From assembly GCA_031290985.1 (NCBI GenBank), contig JARLJW010000068.1:1-42852 (forward strand): DNA of 42,852 bases, read 5' to 3'. The notes under the pieces are model-generated. The model did not search any database and was not told the DNA's origin. It saw only the letters and a program-made list of their open reading frames with translations. This DNA comes from Verrucomicrobiia bacterium (lineage in GTDB: Bacteria > Verrucomicrobiota > Verrucomicrobiia > Limisphaerales > UBA11358). Position numbers and translations under genes: made by a program. Shown here one piece after another: positions 18,530-26,974 of the stretch (position 1 is the stretch's first letter; each line of letters opens with the position of its first letter).

Positions 18530-19609
18530 CTACTTTTTCAACTCTTGTTTGACCTGAAGTTCCGCGATGAGGCTTTGGTTGCCCCGGCCCGGGTGATTTC
18601 GCCGCCGCCGGTAGGTCCAGACCGCCCAGGCATGCCCCAGCACGCTGGCCGGGCAGGTGGGCAGGTGCCAGAGCCAGCGGAGATCGCGGTCGCGGATGCT
18701 GCCGCGCAGCGCATGCCAGAGCGGGCCGAAAAAAGTCACGCAATAGACCGCCGCCAGCCACAATGGCACCGGCGGTTTTTCCTTCATCCAGTTCACCGGC
18801 ATCTCCTCCTGGACCTGCAGGAAATGCACCGTGGCGCGGCGGCGTTTCTGCACAAATTTCCACAGCGTCTGGATGTAATAATGATGCACGCCACGGCCGC
18901 GGATCCGCAGCCATTCCGGCCGGCCGTGCTTCATCAGATACATCGCCACATGCGTGTCTTGGAATTTTTCGTTGGCGGAGGCCGCCAGCAGGTCCGCGCG
19001 ACGATAGACAAAGCCGTTCGCACCGAGCGGATAGGAGCAGGTTCCTTCCGGCAATTTCCAACGTTCCGTTTCCCCGTCCCGGGCCACGAGCTGCGGGTTG
19101 GTGCTCATCAACCATGAGATCGGGTCGCTGATGTGGAGCAGATGCGTGATGTACGCGCAGAAGGAGGTCATCTTCGGCGACGGCAGGTAATAGCTTTCGA
19201 CCCCGAGCGCCTGGGGATTGGCGGCCAGCGCCGGCACGGCGAGTTCCAGATAATCGGCGTGGGTGATTTCGTTGTCGGCATCCACGAAGACGATGAAATC
19301 GCCGGTCGCATGGCGCAGCGCCAGGCGTTTGCCCTCCTCCATGTTCCTGCCGTGGTCATCCAGCACGATGGCCCCGTAGGTTTTGGCGATTTCGCGGGTG
19401 CGGTCGGTCGAGTTGGCGTCGGCGAGGATGATTTCGATCTGGGCGCGCGGATAGGTCTGGCGCGCGATGGAAGCGAGGCAGTTTTCGAGAATGGCCTCCG
19501 CATTCAGCGTGGGCGTGATGATGCTGAGGCGCGGAAGGTTTTCGGGTTCGGACGGCACGGCGGCATTGTGGCGGTTAACCGGCGGGATTTCAAATTTGTT
19601 TGGGATCAT
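18530..19609 (-). CDS. Glycosyltransferase family 2
   Basis: From ATG 19609 the protein has 359 residues; an in-frame TTG at 19633 is less likely. GT2 motifs are clear: LPRLSIITPTLNAEAILENC, then QIEIILADANSTDRT, the DXD variant FIVFVDADNEI, and QDTHVAMYLMKHGRPEW in the acceptor region. Two hydrophobic stretches near the C-terminus (LWLAAVYCVTFFGPLWHAL and the following WLWHLPTCPASVLGHAWAVW) suggest membrane attachment. It is divergent from the epimerase gene at 19734. It probably adds one sugar of the surface glycan. Confidence 0.82.
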   Translation of the reverse strand: MIPNKFEIPPVNRHNAAVPSEPENLPRLSIITPTLNAEAILENCLASIARQTYPRAQIEIILADANSTDRTREIAKTYGAIVLDDHGRNMEEGKRLALRHATGDFIVFVDADNEITHADYLELAVPALAANPQALGVESYYLPSPKMTSFCAYITHLLHISDPISWLMSTNPQLVARDGETERWKLPEGTCSYPLGANGFVYRRADLLAASANEKFQDTHVAMYLMKHGRPEWLRIRGRGVHHYYIQTLWKFVQKRRRATVHFLQVQEEMPVNWMKEKPPVPLWLAAVYCVTFFGPLWHALRGSIRDRDLRWLWHLPTCPASVLGHAWAVWTYRRRRNHPGRGNQSLIAELQVKQELKK

Positions 19610-19733
19610 GCCTTTGACTGGCAAGGGTGGCAAAGCCGGCAGGGCGGGCAGGGTCCAAAAGGGTTAATTTGTGGTTACCGGCCGCAAAAACGCTGGCAGA
19701 AGCCCTTTCATCTGATTAAATTGCCCGTCTGTC

Positions 19734-20708
19734 ATGCAAAAAGTTTTTATCACGGGTGCGGCCGGGTTTATCGGCAGCACGCTGGTCGACCGGTTGCTCG
19801 CCGGCGGCAAAACGGTGGTCGGCTGGGATAATTTTTCCGCCGGCCAGTGGAAATTTCTTGAGGGCGCGCTCAAAAATCCAAATTTCAAGCTCGTGGAGGG
19901 CGACAACCTGGATCTGCCGGCGTTGACGAAGGCGATGGCGGGGTGCGACCTGGTGTTCCATCTCGCGGCCAACGCGGATGTGCGTTTCGGCCTGGAACAT
20001 CCGGGCAAGGATTTGCAGCAAAACACGGTGGCCACGTTCAACGTGCTGGAAGCCATGCGCGCCAATGCCATCCGGCGCATTGCGTTCAGCTCCACCGGCA
20101 GCGTTTACGGCGAGGCCGCCGTCATTCCCACGCCGGAAGACGCCCCGTTTCCCATCCAGACCTCGCTCTACGCCGCGTCCAAGATTTGCGGCGAGGGCAT
20201 GATCTCCTCGTACTGCGAGGGTTTCAAGTTTGAGGCCTACATCTTCCGGTTCGTCTCCATCCTGGGCGAACGCTACACGCACGGCCACATCTTCGACTTT
20301 TACAAGCAACTGCTCGACCATCCGGATCATCTGAAGATCCTCGGCGACGGTTTGCAGCGGAAAAGCTACCTCTACGTGCAAGACTGCATCAGCGCCATGC
20401 TGCATGTCATCGGCCAGGGCACGGCGAAATCGGCGAAGCATGGCGTGGAAATCTACAACCTCGGCACCGATGAATATGCCCAGGTCAACGACTCGGTCGG
20501 TTTCATCTGCGGCGCGCTCGGTTTGAAGCCGAAGCTGGAATATTCCGGCGGCAACCGCGGCTGGGTGGGCGACAACCCGTTCATTTTTCTCGCGACCAAA
20601 AAAATCCAGGGCACCGGCTGGAAGACGACGCTGACCATCGAGCAAGGGATCGGCCGGACGCTGCAATGGCTGCAGCAAAACCAGTGGATCTACGAAACGC
20701 GCAAATGA
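19734..20708 (+). CDS. NAD-dependent epimerase/dehydratase (GalE-like extended SDR)
   Basis: The 324-residue protein has MQKVFITGAAGFIGSTLVDR, the VFHLAANADVRFG strand, SSTGSVYGEA, and LYAASKICGE with catalytic Tyr and Lys at about 145-149. RFVSILGERYTHGHIFDF and KSYLYVQDCI follow, a common pattern in nucleotide-sugar 4-epimerases and related decarboxylases. Its stop overlaps the start of the dehydrogenase-like gene by ATGA, so they are coupled. Together with the next two genes it looks like a three-step conversion of a nucleotide sugar. Confidence 0.8.
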   Translation: MQKVFITGAAGFIGSTLVDRLLAGGKTVVGWDNFSAGQWKFLEGALKNPNFKLVEGDNLDLPALTKAMAGCDLVFHLAANADVRFGLEHPGKDLQQNTVATFNVLEAMRANAIRRIAFSSTGSVYGEAAVIPTPEDAPFPIQTSLYAASKICGEGMISSYCEGFKFEAYIFRFVSILGERYTHGHIFDFYKQLLDHPDHLKILGDGLQRKSYLYVQDCISAMLHVIGQGTAKSAKHGVEIYNLGTDEYAQVNDSVGFICGALGLKPKLEYSGGNRGWVGDNPFIFLATKKIQGTGWKTTLTIEQGIGRTLQWLQQNQWIYETRK

Positions 20709-21973
20709 ACGTCACCGTCCTCGGCCTCTGGCATCTCGGCAGCGTCACGGCGGCGGGTTGCGCGAAGCATTTTACCGTCACCGGCCTGGACTTTGATGCC
20801 GCCAACATCGCCAGGCTCAACGCCGGGCAGGCGCCCTTGCTCGAACCGGGTTTGAACGAGCTGATCGCGGCCGGGCTCGCGGCCAAAAAGCTTTCGTTCA
20901 CCACCGACCCCAAAAGCGCCTGCGCCGGGGCGGATGTGCTCTGGCTCACGTACGACACGCCGGTTGATGAGAACGATGAATCCGACGTGGACCTGGTCCT
21001 GGGCAATCTGCGCAAAGCGTTGCCGCATCTGCCCGCCGGGGCGCTGGTGTTGATCTCCGCGCAGTTGCCGGTGGGCACCTGCGCGCAGCTGGAAAACGAA
21101 TTTCCCCGGTTCCACTTCGCCTGCTCGCCGGAAAATCTCCGCCTGGGCAAGGCGCTCGACGCCTTTGAGAAGGCCGAGCGCGCCGTCGTGGGCGTCCGCA
21201 GCGACGCGAAAAAGGCGCTGCTGGAGGAGTTGTTCAAGCCGTTCGCCGCGCAGATCATTTTCATGCGCCCGGAATCGGCCGAGATGGTGAAGCACGCGCT
21301 GAATTCCTTTCTCGCGCTGTCCATCACGTTCATCAACGAAATTGCGCGGCTGTGTGAACACACCGGGGCGGACGCCAAGGAAGTGTCCGCGGGCCTCAAG
21401 AGCGAGGCGCGCATCGGCCCGAAGGCGTATCTCGGACCCGGCGGCCCGTTTGCCGGGGGCACGCTGGCGCGCGATGTCGTGACGCTGTCCAAGCTGGCCG
21501 CGGCGAAGGGCGAAAAGATTTCCGTCATCCCGGCCATCAAGCAGAGCAATGATCTGCACCGCGGCTGGGCGTTCCGGCGGCTGCAAGCGCGGCTGGGCGA
21601 CCTGCGGGGCCGGAAGATATCCGTCCTGGGCCTGACCTACACCCCGAACACCGACACGCTCCGGCGCAGCGCCGCCGTGGAGTTGTGCCAGCAATTGATC
21701 GTTGCCGGGGCCAGGGTGACCGCGTTTGATCCGGCGGTGAAGAGTTTGCCGGCGGAACTGGCCGCCGTTGCGCTGGCGGGCGACCTCGCCGCCGCGCTGG
21801 CCGGCGCGGAAGCCGCGGCGGTCTGCACCGAATGGCCGCAGTTCCGGCAGGCGGACTGGGCACAGCTCGTCCCGCAGATGCGCCTGCCCGTGTTTGTGGA
21901 TGCGAACCGCTTTCTCGAAAAGGAATTGAAAACCGTCCCCGGCGTCGAGCATCTTTCCGTCGGCCGGGCCTGA
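20705..21973 (+). CDS. UDP-glucose/GDP-mannose dehydrogenase family protein lacking the catalytic cysteine
   Basis: The 422-residue protein follows the UDP-glucose dehydrogenase plan: Rossmann start MNVTVLGLWHLGSVTAAG, then LPVGTC near 121-126, SPENLRLGKALDAFEKAERA near 141-160, AEMVKHALNSFLAL with Lys196 and Asn200, and a C-terminal half with VLGLTYTPNTDTLR. The active-site block, normally GFGGSCFPKD, reads GPFAGGTLARD at 247-257, so the nucleophilic Cys is Thr253 and the following Lys is Arg256. The NAD loop is GLWHLG rather than GxGxxG. The classical two-step oxidation to a uronic acid needs that Cys, so this protein probably does another reaction (a single oxidation, a reduction or an epimerisation) or belongs to a distinct subfamily. 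It is coupled upstream by ATGA, and the next ATG starts two bases after its stop. Confidence 0.78.
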   Translation: MNVTVLGLWHLGSVTAAGCAKHFTVTGLDFDAANIARLNAGQAPLLEPGLNELIAAGLAAKKLSFTTDPKSACAGADVLWLTYDTPVDENDESDVDLVLGNLRKALPHLPAGALVLISAQLPVGTCAQLENEFPRFHFACSPENLRLGKALDAFEKAERAVVGVRSDAKKALLEELFKPFAAQIIFMRPESAEMVKHALNSFLALSITFINEIARLCEHTGADAKEVSAGLKSEARIGPKAYLGPGGPFAGGTLARDVVTLSKLAAAKGEKISVIPAIKQSNDLHRGWAFRRLQARLGDLRGRKISVLGLTYTPNTDTLRRSAAVELCQQLIVAGARVTAFDPAVKSLPAELAAVALAGDLAAALAGAEAAAVCTEWPQFRQADWAQLVPQMRLPVFVDANRFLEKELKTVPGVEHLSVGRA

Positions 21974-21974
21974 C

Positions 21975-22835
21975 ATGAAACTTAAAAATCACAACGCGCT
22001 CATCACTGGCGGCAGCCAGGGACTCGGCCGGGCCATCGCCGAACATTTTCTGAAGGAAGGTGCGAACCTTGTCATCTGTGCGCGCAGCGAGCAGGACCTG
22101 TCCGCCACGCGGGCCGAACTCGCGGAAAAATTTCCCAACCAAAAAGTCGCGGCCAAAACCTGCGATGTCGCCGATGAAGCGCAGGTCAATGAACTCGTGG
22201 CCTTCGCGCTGGGCGAACTGGGCTCGCTGGACGCACTCGTGCTGAACGCCGGGGTTTACGGGCCGATGGGCCCGACGGAATCCGTTCCGCTCGAGGAATG
22301 GCGGCGCGCGCTGGACATCAATTTGTTCGGCGTGCTGCTGCCGAGCCGGGCGGTGATCCCGCATTTCAAAAAGGCCGGGCGCGGCAAGATCGTGGTCCTG
22401 AGCGGCGGCGGCGCGACAAATCCGCTGCCGAACATCAGTGCTTATGCGGCGTCGAAGGCCGCCGTGGTGCGCCTGATGGAAACGCTGGCGGAGGAGTTGA
22501 AAAGTTTTCACGTGGACGTCAACGCCATCGCCCCCGGAGCCCTCGCGACGCGGCTGGTGGATGAAGTCCTGGCCGCCGGTCCGGAAAAGGTGGGCGCGGC
22601 GTTTTTCGAGAAGAACAAGGGCTGGAAGGAAAAAGGGGCGGTGCCGCTGGAGCTTGGCGCGAGTCTCGCGGTCTATCTCGCCAGTGCGGAAAGCAATGGC
22701 ATCACGGGCAAATTGCTGAGCGCGCAATGGGACCCGTGGAAGGATTTGCAGAAACATCGCGCGGAACTGGCAAAGTCGGATATATATTGTTTGCGCCGCA
22801 TCGTGCCGGAAGACCGGGGCCATAAATGGCAATGA
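21975..22835 (+). CDS. Classical short-chain dehydrogenase/reductase
   Basis: The 286-residue protein is a classical SDR: ALITGGSQGLGRAIAEHFLK (TGxxxGxG), CDVADEAQV, LVLNAGVYG (NAG motif), VVLSGGGATN with the catalytic Ser region, and AYAASKAAVVR with catalytic Tyr and Lys near 156-160. It lies one base after the dehydrogenase-like gene. The last codon and the TGA stop fall at the edge of the hairpin repeat at 22828-22975, so the present C-terminus (GHKWQ) may have been set by insertion of that element. Likely role: reduction or oxidation of a keto-sugar from the two upstream enzymes; this is inferred from gene order. Confidence 0.82.
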   Translation: MKLKNHNALITGGSQGLGRAIAEHFLKEGANLVICARSEQDLSATRAELAEKFPNQKVAAKTCDVADEAQVNELVAFALGELGSLDALVLNAGVYGPMGPTESVPLEEWRRALDINLFGVLLPSRAVIPHFKKAGRGKIVVLSGGGATNPLPNISAYAASKAAVVRLMETLAEELKSFHVDVNAIAPGALATRLVDEVLAAGPEKVGAAFFEKNKGWKEKGAVPLELGASLAVYLASAESNGITGKLLSAQWDPWKDLQKHRAELAKSDIYCLRRIVPEDRGHKWQ

Positions 22836-22975
22836 CGAATGACGAAACCCTGATGCCTAAATAAATCCCAATGCCAAACCAAACGCCCAGCAGCCAACGA
22901 ACGACAAAGGCGCTTGTTTGGCATTGCGATTTGGACATTATTCAGTCATCCGGCATCAGGATTTAGTCATTTGCC
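22828..22975. repeat. Long imperfect hairpin built on AATGACG heptamers
   Basis: The left end ggcaatgac pairs with gtcatttgcc at 22966-22975, and inner arms caatgccaaac at 22869-22879 and gtttggcattg at 22916-22926 pair perfectly. AATGACG is repeated at the left edge with a 7-base period. The element lies between the SDR and the Gfo/Idh/MocA gene and contains the SDR stop codon. Similar elements lie at 25679-25750 and 29060-29205. Confidence 0.8.
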
Positions 22976-22993
22976 GCAGACCTTTACCAAGTT

Positions 22994-23992
22994 ATGTCAG
23001 AAGTAAAAACAGCTTTGCCGCGCGTCGCCCTCATCGGCTGCGGCCTGATCGGACAAAAGCGGCTGAACCTGCTGCCGCCCGGCAGCGTGACCGTGGCCTG
23101 CGACACGCAATTGGAACGCGCGAAGAAGATCGCCGCGCAAAGCGCCGGTTGCGTGGCGACCTCCGCCTTTGAAGAAGCCGTCCGTTCGCCGAATGTGGAC
23201 GTGGTGATGATCGCCACCGTCAATTCCGCGCTCGCGCCGATTGCGCTGGCGGCGGTGAAGCACGGCAAGCATGTGCTCGTGGAGAAACCGGCCGCCATCC
23301 GCGTGGCGGAGCTGGATGAACTGGCCGCCGCCGCGAAGCAGAGCGGTGCGCTGGTGCGGGTGGGTTACAACCATCGCTATCACCCCGCGTGCTTGAAGGC
23401 GCTGGAGATTTTCCGCAGCGGGGCGCTGGGGCCGATGATGTTCGTGCGCGGCCGGTACGGGCAGGGCGGGCGCCTCGGCTACGAAAAGGAATGGCGCGCC
23501 GACCCGAAGCTGTCCGGCGGCGGCGAACTCATCGACCAGGGCGTGCATCTGATCGACCTCGCGGGGATTTTCCTGGGCGACTTCACGACGGTCGAAGGTC
23601 ATGCCCCGACGTATTTCTGGAAGATGCCGGTGGATGACAATGCCTTTCTGAGCCTGCGCAACGCCGCCGGCAACACCGCCTGGCTCCAGGTCAGTTGCAG
23701 CGAGTGGAAAAACTTGTTCAGCCTCGAAATTTACGGGCGTGACGCCAAGCTGCATTGGGAAGGCCTTGGCGGCAGTTATGGCATCGAGCGGCTGACTTGG
23801 TACAAAATGCTGCCACAGATGGGGCCGCCGGAGACGACCATCTATGAATTTCCGCGCGGCGATGAATCGTGGAAAATCGAGATGGCTGAATTTTTTGAAG
23901 ACATTAAACTGAAACGGATTCCGGTTCCCGGCTTGAAAGAGGCCAAGGCGGCCTTGGAAGTGGTTGAGAAAATTTACAGGAGTAACCTATGA
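22994..23992 (+). CDS. Gfo/Idh/MocA family oxidoreductase
   Basis: The 332-residue protein has the N-terminal Rossmann VALIGCGLIGQKRLNLLPPG, the family signature VLVEKPAAI with Lys near 98, and the C-terminal GYNHRYHPACLKALE, then GGGELIDQGVHLIDLAGIFL, where the H of DQGVHLID is the usual catalytic histidine. The family oxidises or reduces sugars and nucleotide sugars with NAD(P). It starts a tightly overlapping run with the HddA- and HddC-like genes: the next ATG overlaps its TGA by four bases. It probably modifies a sugar, or a heptose derivative, for the same glycan. The substrate is not deducible. Confidence 0.85.
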   Translation: MSEVKTALPRVALIGCGLIGQKRLNLLPPGSVTVACDTQLERAKKIAAQSAGCVATSAFEEAVRSPNVDVVMIATVNSALAPIALAAVKHGKHVLVEKPAAIRVAELDELAAAAKQSGALVRVGYNHRYHPACLKALEIFRSGALGPMMFVRGRYGQGGRLGYEKEWRADPKLSGGGELIDQGVHLIDLAGIFLGDFTTVEGHAPTYFWKMPVDDNAFLSLRNAAGNTAWLQVSCSEWKNLFSLEIYGRDAKLHWEGLGGSYGIERLTWYKMLPQMGPPETTIYEFPRGDESWKIEMAEFFEDIKLKRIPVPGLKEAKAALEVVEKIYRSNL

Positions 23993-24969
23993 TCATTGCG
24001 CGTTCACCTCTACGCATCAGCCTCGGCGGCGGCGGCACGGACTTGCCGTCGTACTACGAGAAGTTTGGCGGCTTCCTCATCGCGGCCGCGATTGACCGTT
24101 ATGTTTACATCACGCTGCATGAGACGTTCGTGCCGGATTTGATTGTAAAATATTCCGAGCTGGAACGGGTGCCGGACGCGGCGCAGTTGAAGCATCCCAT
24201 CATCCGCGAGGCGTTCGCCTCCCTCGGCATGAACGGGCATTCGCTGGAACTGACCTCGATGGCGGACATCCCGTCCGGCACGGGCCTGGGTTCCTCGGGC
24301 AGCTTCACCACGGCCTTGCTCAAGGCGCTGCATGCGCACAATCGGAACCTGGTCCATCCCGCCGGGCTGGCCGCGCAGGCGTGTGATATCGAACTGAACC
24401 GTCTCAAGGAGCCCATCGGCAAGCAGGATCAATACATCGCGGCCTACGGCGGCCTGACGTGCTTCAACTTTTTGCCGGATGGCAAAGTGGAGGCGTGGCC
24501 GTTGAAAGCTTCCGACGAGACCCGGGACAATCTCGAAGACAACCTGCTGTTGTTTTTCACCGGCTACTCGCGCTCGGCCTCGGCCATCTTGAAGGAGCAG
24601 GACACCAAGTCGAAATCGGATGACAAGTCCATGATCGACAATCTGCACTTTGTGAAAGACCTCGGCCTGCAAAGCAAGACCGCGCTGGAGACGGGCAACC
24701 TGCATGAGTTTGCGCGGTTGATGGATGTCCACTGGCAGCGCAAAAAACAGCGCAGCGGCGGCATGAGCAATCCCAAGATCAACGAGTGGTACGACCTGGC
24801 GCTGGTGAACGGCGCGCTGGGCGGCAAGCTCATCGGCGCGGGCGGCGGGGGCTTTCTGATGTTTTACGCGGAGGACAAGGCCAGGCTGCGGCAGGCGATG
24901 CGGCAATCGGGGCTCAAGGAAGTGCGCTTTCGTTTTGATTTTGAGGGAACCAAACTGGTCGCGTCGTGA
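23989..24969 (+). CDS. hddA: D-glycero-alpha-D-manno-heptose 7-phosphate kinase-like GHMP kinase
   Basis: The 326-residue GHMP kinase starts MIIARSPLRISLGGGGTDLP, which is characteristic of HddA-type heptose kinases, and has the ATP-binding motif 2 DIPSGTGLGSSGSFTTALL and motif 3 GALGGKLIGAGGGGFLMFY. HddA phosphorylates D-glycero-D-manno-heptose 7-phosphate at C1 in the alpha configuration, giving the bisphosphate used by GmhB. The presence of gmhA, gmhB and a nucleotidyltransferase directly downstream supports this specificity over fucose or galactose kinase. It overlaps its neighbours on both sides by ATGA and GTGA. Confidence 0.82.
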   Translation: MIIARSPLRISLGGGGTDLPSYYEKFGGFLIAAAIDRYVYITLHETFVPDLIVKYSELERVPDAAQLKHPIIREAFASLGMNGHSLELTSMADIPSGTGLGSSGSFTTALLKALHAHNRNLVHPAGLAAQACDIELNRLKEPIGKQDQYIAAYGGLTCFNFLPDGKVEAWPLKASDETRDNLEDNLLLFFTGYSRSASAILKEQDTKSKSDDKSMIDNLHFVKDLGLQSKTALETGNLHEFARLMDVHWQRKKQRSGGMSNPKINEWYDLALVNGALGGKLIGAGGGGFLMFYAEDKARLRQAMRQSGLKEVRFRFDFEGTKLVAS

Positions 24970-25697
24970 GCAAGCCATTGGAAATGCCGGTGGCCATCCT
25001 CGCGGGCGGACTCGCCACGCGACTGCGGCCCATCACGGAAAAGATCCCCAAGTCGCTCGTGCCGGTGGCCGGGCGGCCGTTTCTCGCGCATCAGTTGGAG
25101 ATGCTCCATGCACGGGGCATTCGCCGGGCGGTGCTGTGCATTGGTTACCTCGGTGAGATGATCCAGCGTGATTTCGGCAACGAGGCGTATGGCATCCAGC
25201 TGGAATATTCCTTCGATGGCGAAAAATTGCTGGGCACCGGCGGTGCCATCAAACGGGCGTTGTCCAAGCTGGGGAAAGAATTTTTCATCTTGTACGGCGA
25301 TTCCTATCTGCCCATCGAGTATGCGCCGGTCGCGGAGACGTTTCATCGCAGCGGCAAGCTCGGCTTGATGACCGTCTATCGTAACGAAGGCAAATATGAT
25401 GCGAGCAACGTCGTGTTTCGCGATGGGGAGATCGTGGTCTATGACAAGAAGGCCAGGCTGCCGGAGATGCGGCACATTGACTACGGCTTGAGCGTGTTCA
25501 AAGCCTCCGTTTTCGACGCCTACGCCGCGGACCAGGTTTTTGACCTGGCCGAGGTGATGGGCCGGCTGGTCCGCGAACAGCAACTGGCCGGCTACGAGGT
25601 TCGGGAACGGTTTTATGAGATGGGGTCGCCGGCCGGGCTGGCGGAATTGGAGCAGTTGCTCACAACTGGTCCGGCCGGAATGACGAAATCCGAATGA
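24966..25697 (+). CDS. hddC: HddC-like sugar-phosphate nucleotidyltransferase
   Basis: The 243-residue protein has the pyrophosphorylase signature PVAILAGGLATRLRPITEKI followed by PKSLVPVAGRPFLAHQLEML, then GTGGAIKRAL and the metal-binding ILYGDSYL. Such enzymes attach GMP (HddC) or another nucleotide to a sugar 1-phosphate; the operon makes D-glycero-alpha-D-manno-heptose 1-phosphate the likely substrate. The GTG at 24966 overlaps the hddA stop and is taken as the start, although an ATG 18 bases later is possible. The last residues MTKSE and the TGA stop are encoded by AATGACG/AAATCCG heptamers of the adjacent hairpin, so the natural C-terminus may have been replaced. Confidence 0.75.
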   Translation: MSKPLEMPVAILAGGLATRLRPITEKIPKSLVPVAGRPFLAHQLEMLHARGIRRAVLCIGYLGEMIQRDFGNEAYGIQLEYSFDGEKLLGTGGAIKRALSKLGKEFFILYGDSYLPIEYAPVAETFHRSGKLGLMTVYRNEGKYDASNVVFRDGEIVVYDKKARLPEMRHIDYGLSVFKASVFDAYAADQVFDLAEVMGRLVREQQLAGYEVRERFYEMGSPAGLAELEQLLTTGPAGMTKSE

Positions 25698-25750
25698 CGA
25701 ATGACTGGGAGGCCGCACGGCCGTTCCACTTGTCATTCGGGCTTCGTCAT
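25679..25750. repeat. Hairpin with AATGACG heptamers overlapping the hddC 3' end
   Basis: Four 7-base units (aatgacg, aaatccg, aatgacg, aatgact) occupy 25679-25706. The left arm 25679-25698 pairs with 25731-25750 at 17 of 20 positions, and an inner GGCCG/CGGCC stem lies between. The first 19 bases are coding sequence of hddC, including its stop codon. The remaining 25751-25825 carries no gene. Confidence 0.75.
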
Positions 25751-25825
25751 GCTTTCGTCACCAGGTTTTAGGATTTAGGGTTTCCATTTCAGCGGGACTG
25801 TGTTTTCATTTTCCTTACAATAATC

Positions 25826-26422
25826 ATGAGCTTTACCAAACAATTTCTGGCGGAAGTCCAGCAGGTCACCGCGCAACTCAACGAGGCCGCGATCGAGAAG
25901 TGCGCGGACGAACTCGCGGCCATCCGTGGACGCGGCGGGCGCCTGTTCATCCTGGGCGTCGGCGGCAGCGCGGGCAACGCCGGCCATGCGGTGAATGATT
26001 TCCGCAAGATTTGCGGCTTTGAGGCCTATGCGCCGACGGACAACGTTTCTGAACTCACCGCCCGCACGAATGACGAGGGCTGGCCGACGATTTTCTCCGA
26101 ATGGCTCAAGGGCAGCCGCATCAATGCGAAGGATGGTCTGCTGATCTTCTCCGTGGGCGGCGGCAACCTGGAAAAAAATGTGAGCCCGAACCTCGTCAAC
26201 GCCATCCAAGTGGCCAAGCAGGTGGGGGCATCGGTCGTGGGCATCGTCGGTCGCGATGGCGGTTATACGGCGAAGGAAGCGACGGCGTGTGTCATTGTTC
26301 CGACGGTGAACCCGGCTCATGTCACGCCGCATAGTGAGGCGTTTCAGGCGGTGATCTGGCACTTGTTCGTTTCGCACCCCAAGCTCAAAGTTGCGGCTAC
26401 GAAATGGGAGTCAACCAAGTAG
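25826..26422 (+). CDS. gmhA: Sedoheptulose 7-phosphate isomerase (SIS domain)
   Basis: The 198-residue SIS-domain protein has FILGVGGSAGNAGHAVNDFR (the phosphosugar-binding GxGGSA loop), LIFSVGGGNLEKN, and TPHSEAFQAVIWHLFVSHP in the place of the GmhA C-terminal helix with the catalytic His. GmhA converts sedoheptulose 7-phosphate into D-glycero-D-manno-heptose 7-phosphate, the first committed step of heptose synthesis. Length matches the family. It opens the third plus-strand block, with gmhB nine bases behind and a transaldolase after that. Confidence 0.82.
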   Translation: MSFTKQFLAEVQQVTAQLNEAAIEKCADELAAIRGRGGRLFILGVGGSAGNAGHAVNDFRKICGFEAYAPTDNVSELTARTNDEGWPTIFSEWLKGSRINAKDGLLIFSVGGGNLEKNVSPNLVNAIQVAKQVGASVVGIVGRDGGYTAKEATACVIVPTVNPAHVTPHSEAFQAVIWHLFVSHPKLKVAATKWESTK

Positions 26423-26431
26423 GAAACAGGA

Positions 26432-26974
26432 ATGCGCCGCGCAGTTTTCCTCGACCGCGATGGGGTCATCAACCGTGCCTTGGAGCGCGATTCCCTGCCG
26501 TATCCGCCGACGAGCCTGGGTGAGTTTGAAATTCTTCCGGATGTTCCCGCGGCTTGTGCAAAACTCAAGGCGGCCGGTTTTCTCCTGATCGTCGCCACCA
26601 ACCAACCGGATATCGGCCGGGGCACTTTGAAGCAGGAGATCGTCGACACTATTCACGCGCACATGATGGCGCAACTGCCGATCGACCGGGTGGAGGTCTG
26701 TTTCCATCCTGGCAAGGGGTTGTCGGATTGTGATTGTCGCAAACCCAAGCCGGGCATGTTGTTGCGCGCGGCGCGCGAGCTGGGCATCGACCTGGGGCGG
26801 AGCTGGATGGTGGGCGACCGCTGGCGGGATGTGGATTGCGGTCAGGCGGCCGGCTGCCGGACGGTGTTCATCGACTACGGCTACGCGGAAAAACTGAAGC
26901 AAAAACCGGATTTTTCCGCTCGCAATCTGGGGGAGGCTGCGGACATAATCCTCGCCCATTCAAATAATCTATGA
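26432..26974 (+). CDS. gmhB: D-glycero-D-manno-heptose 1,7-bisphosphate 7-phosphatase
   Basis: The 180-residue HAD phosphatase begins RRAVFLDRDGVINRALERDS with Asp8 (nucleophile) and Asp10 (acid/base), contains VATNQPDIGRG (HAD motif II), then CFHPGKGLSDCDCRKPKPGM, the Cys-rich zinc loop and Lys typical of GmhB, and MVGDRWRDVDCG (motif IV). GmhB removes the 7-phosphate from the heptose bisphosphate. With HddA before and HddC after in the pathway, the alpha-anomer GDP route fits. The stop overlaps the transaldolase ATG by ATGA. Confidence 0.88.
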   Translation: MRRAVFLDRDGVINRALERDSLPYPPTSLGEFEILPDVPAACAKLKAAGFLLIVATNQPDIGRGTLKQEIVDTIHAHMMAQLPIDRVEVCFHPGKGLSDCDCRKPKPGMLLRAARELGIDLGRSWMVGDRWRDVDCGQAAGCRTVFIDYGYAEKLKQKPDFSARNLGEAADIILAHSNNL

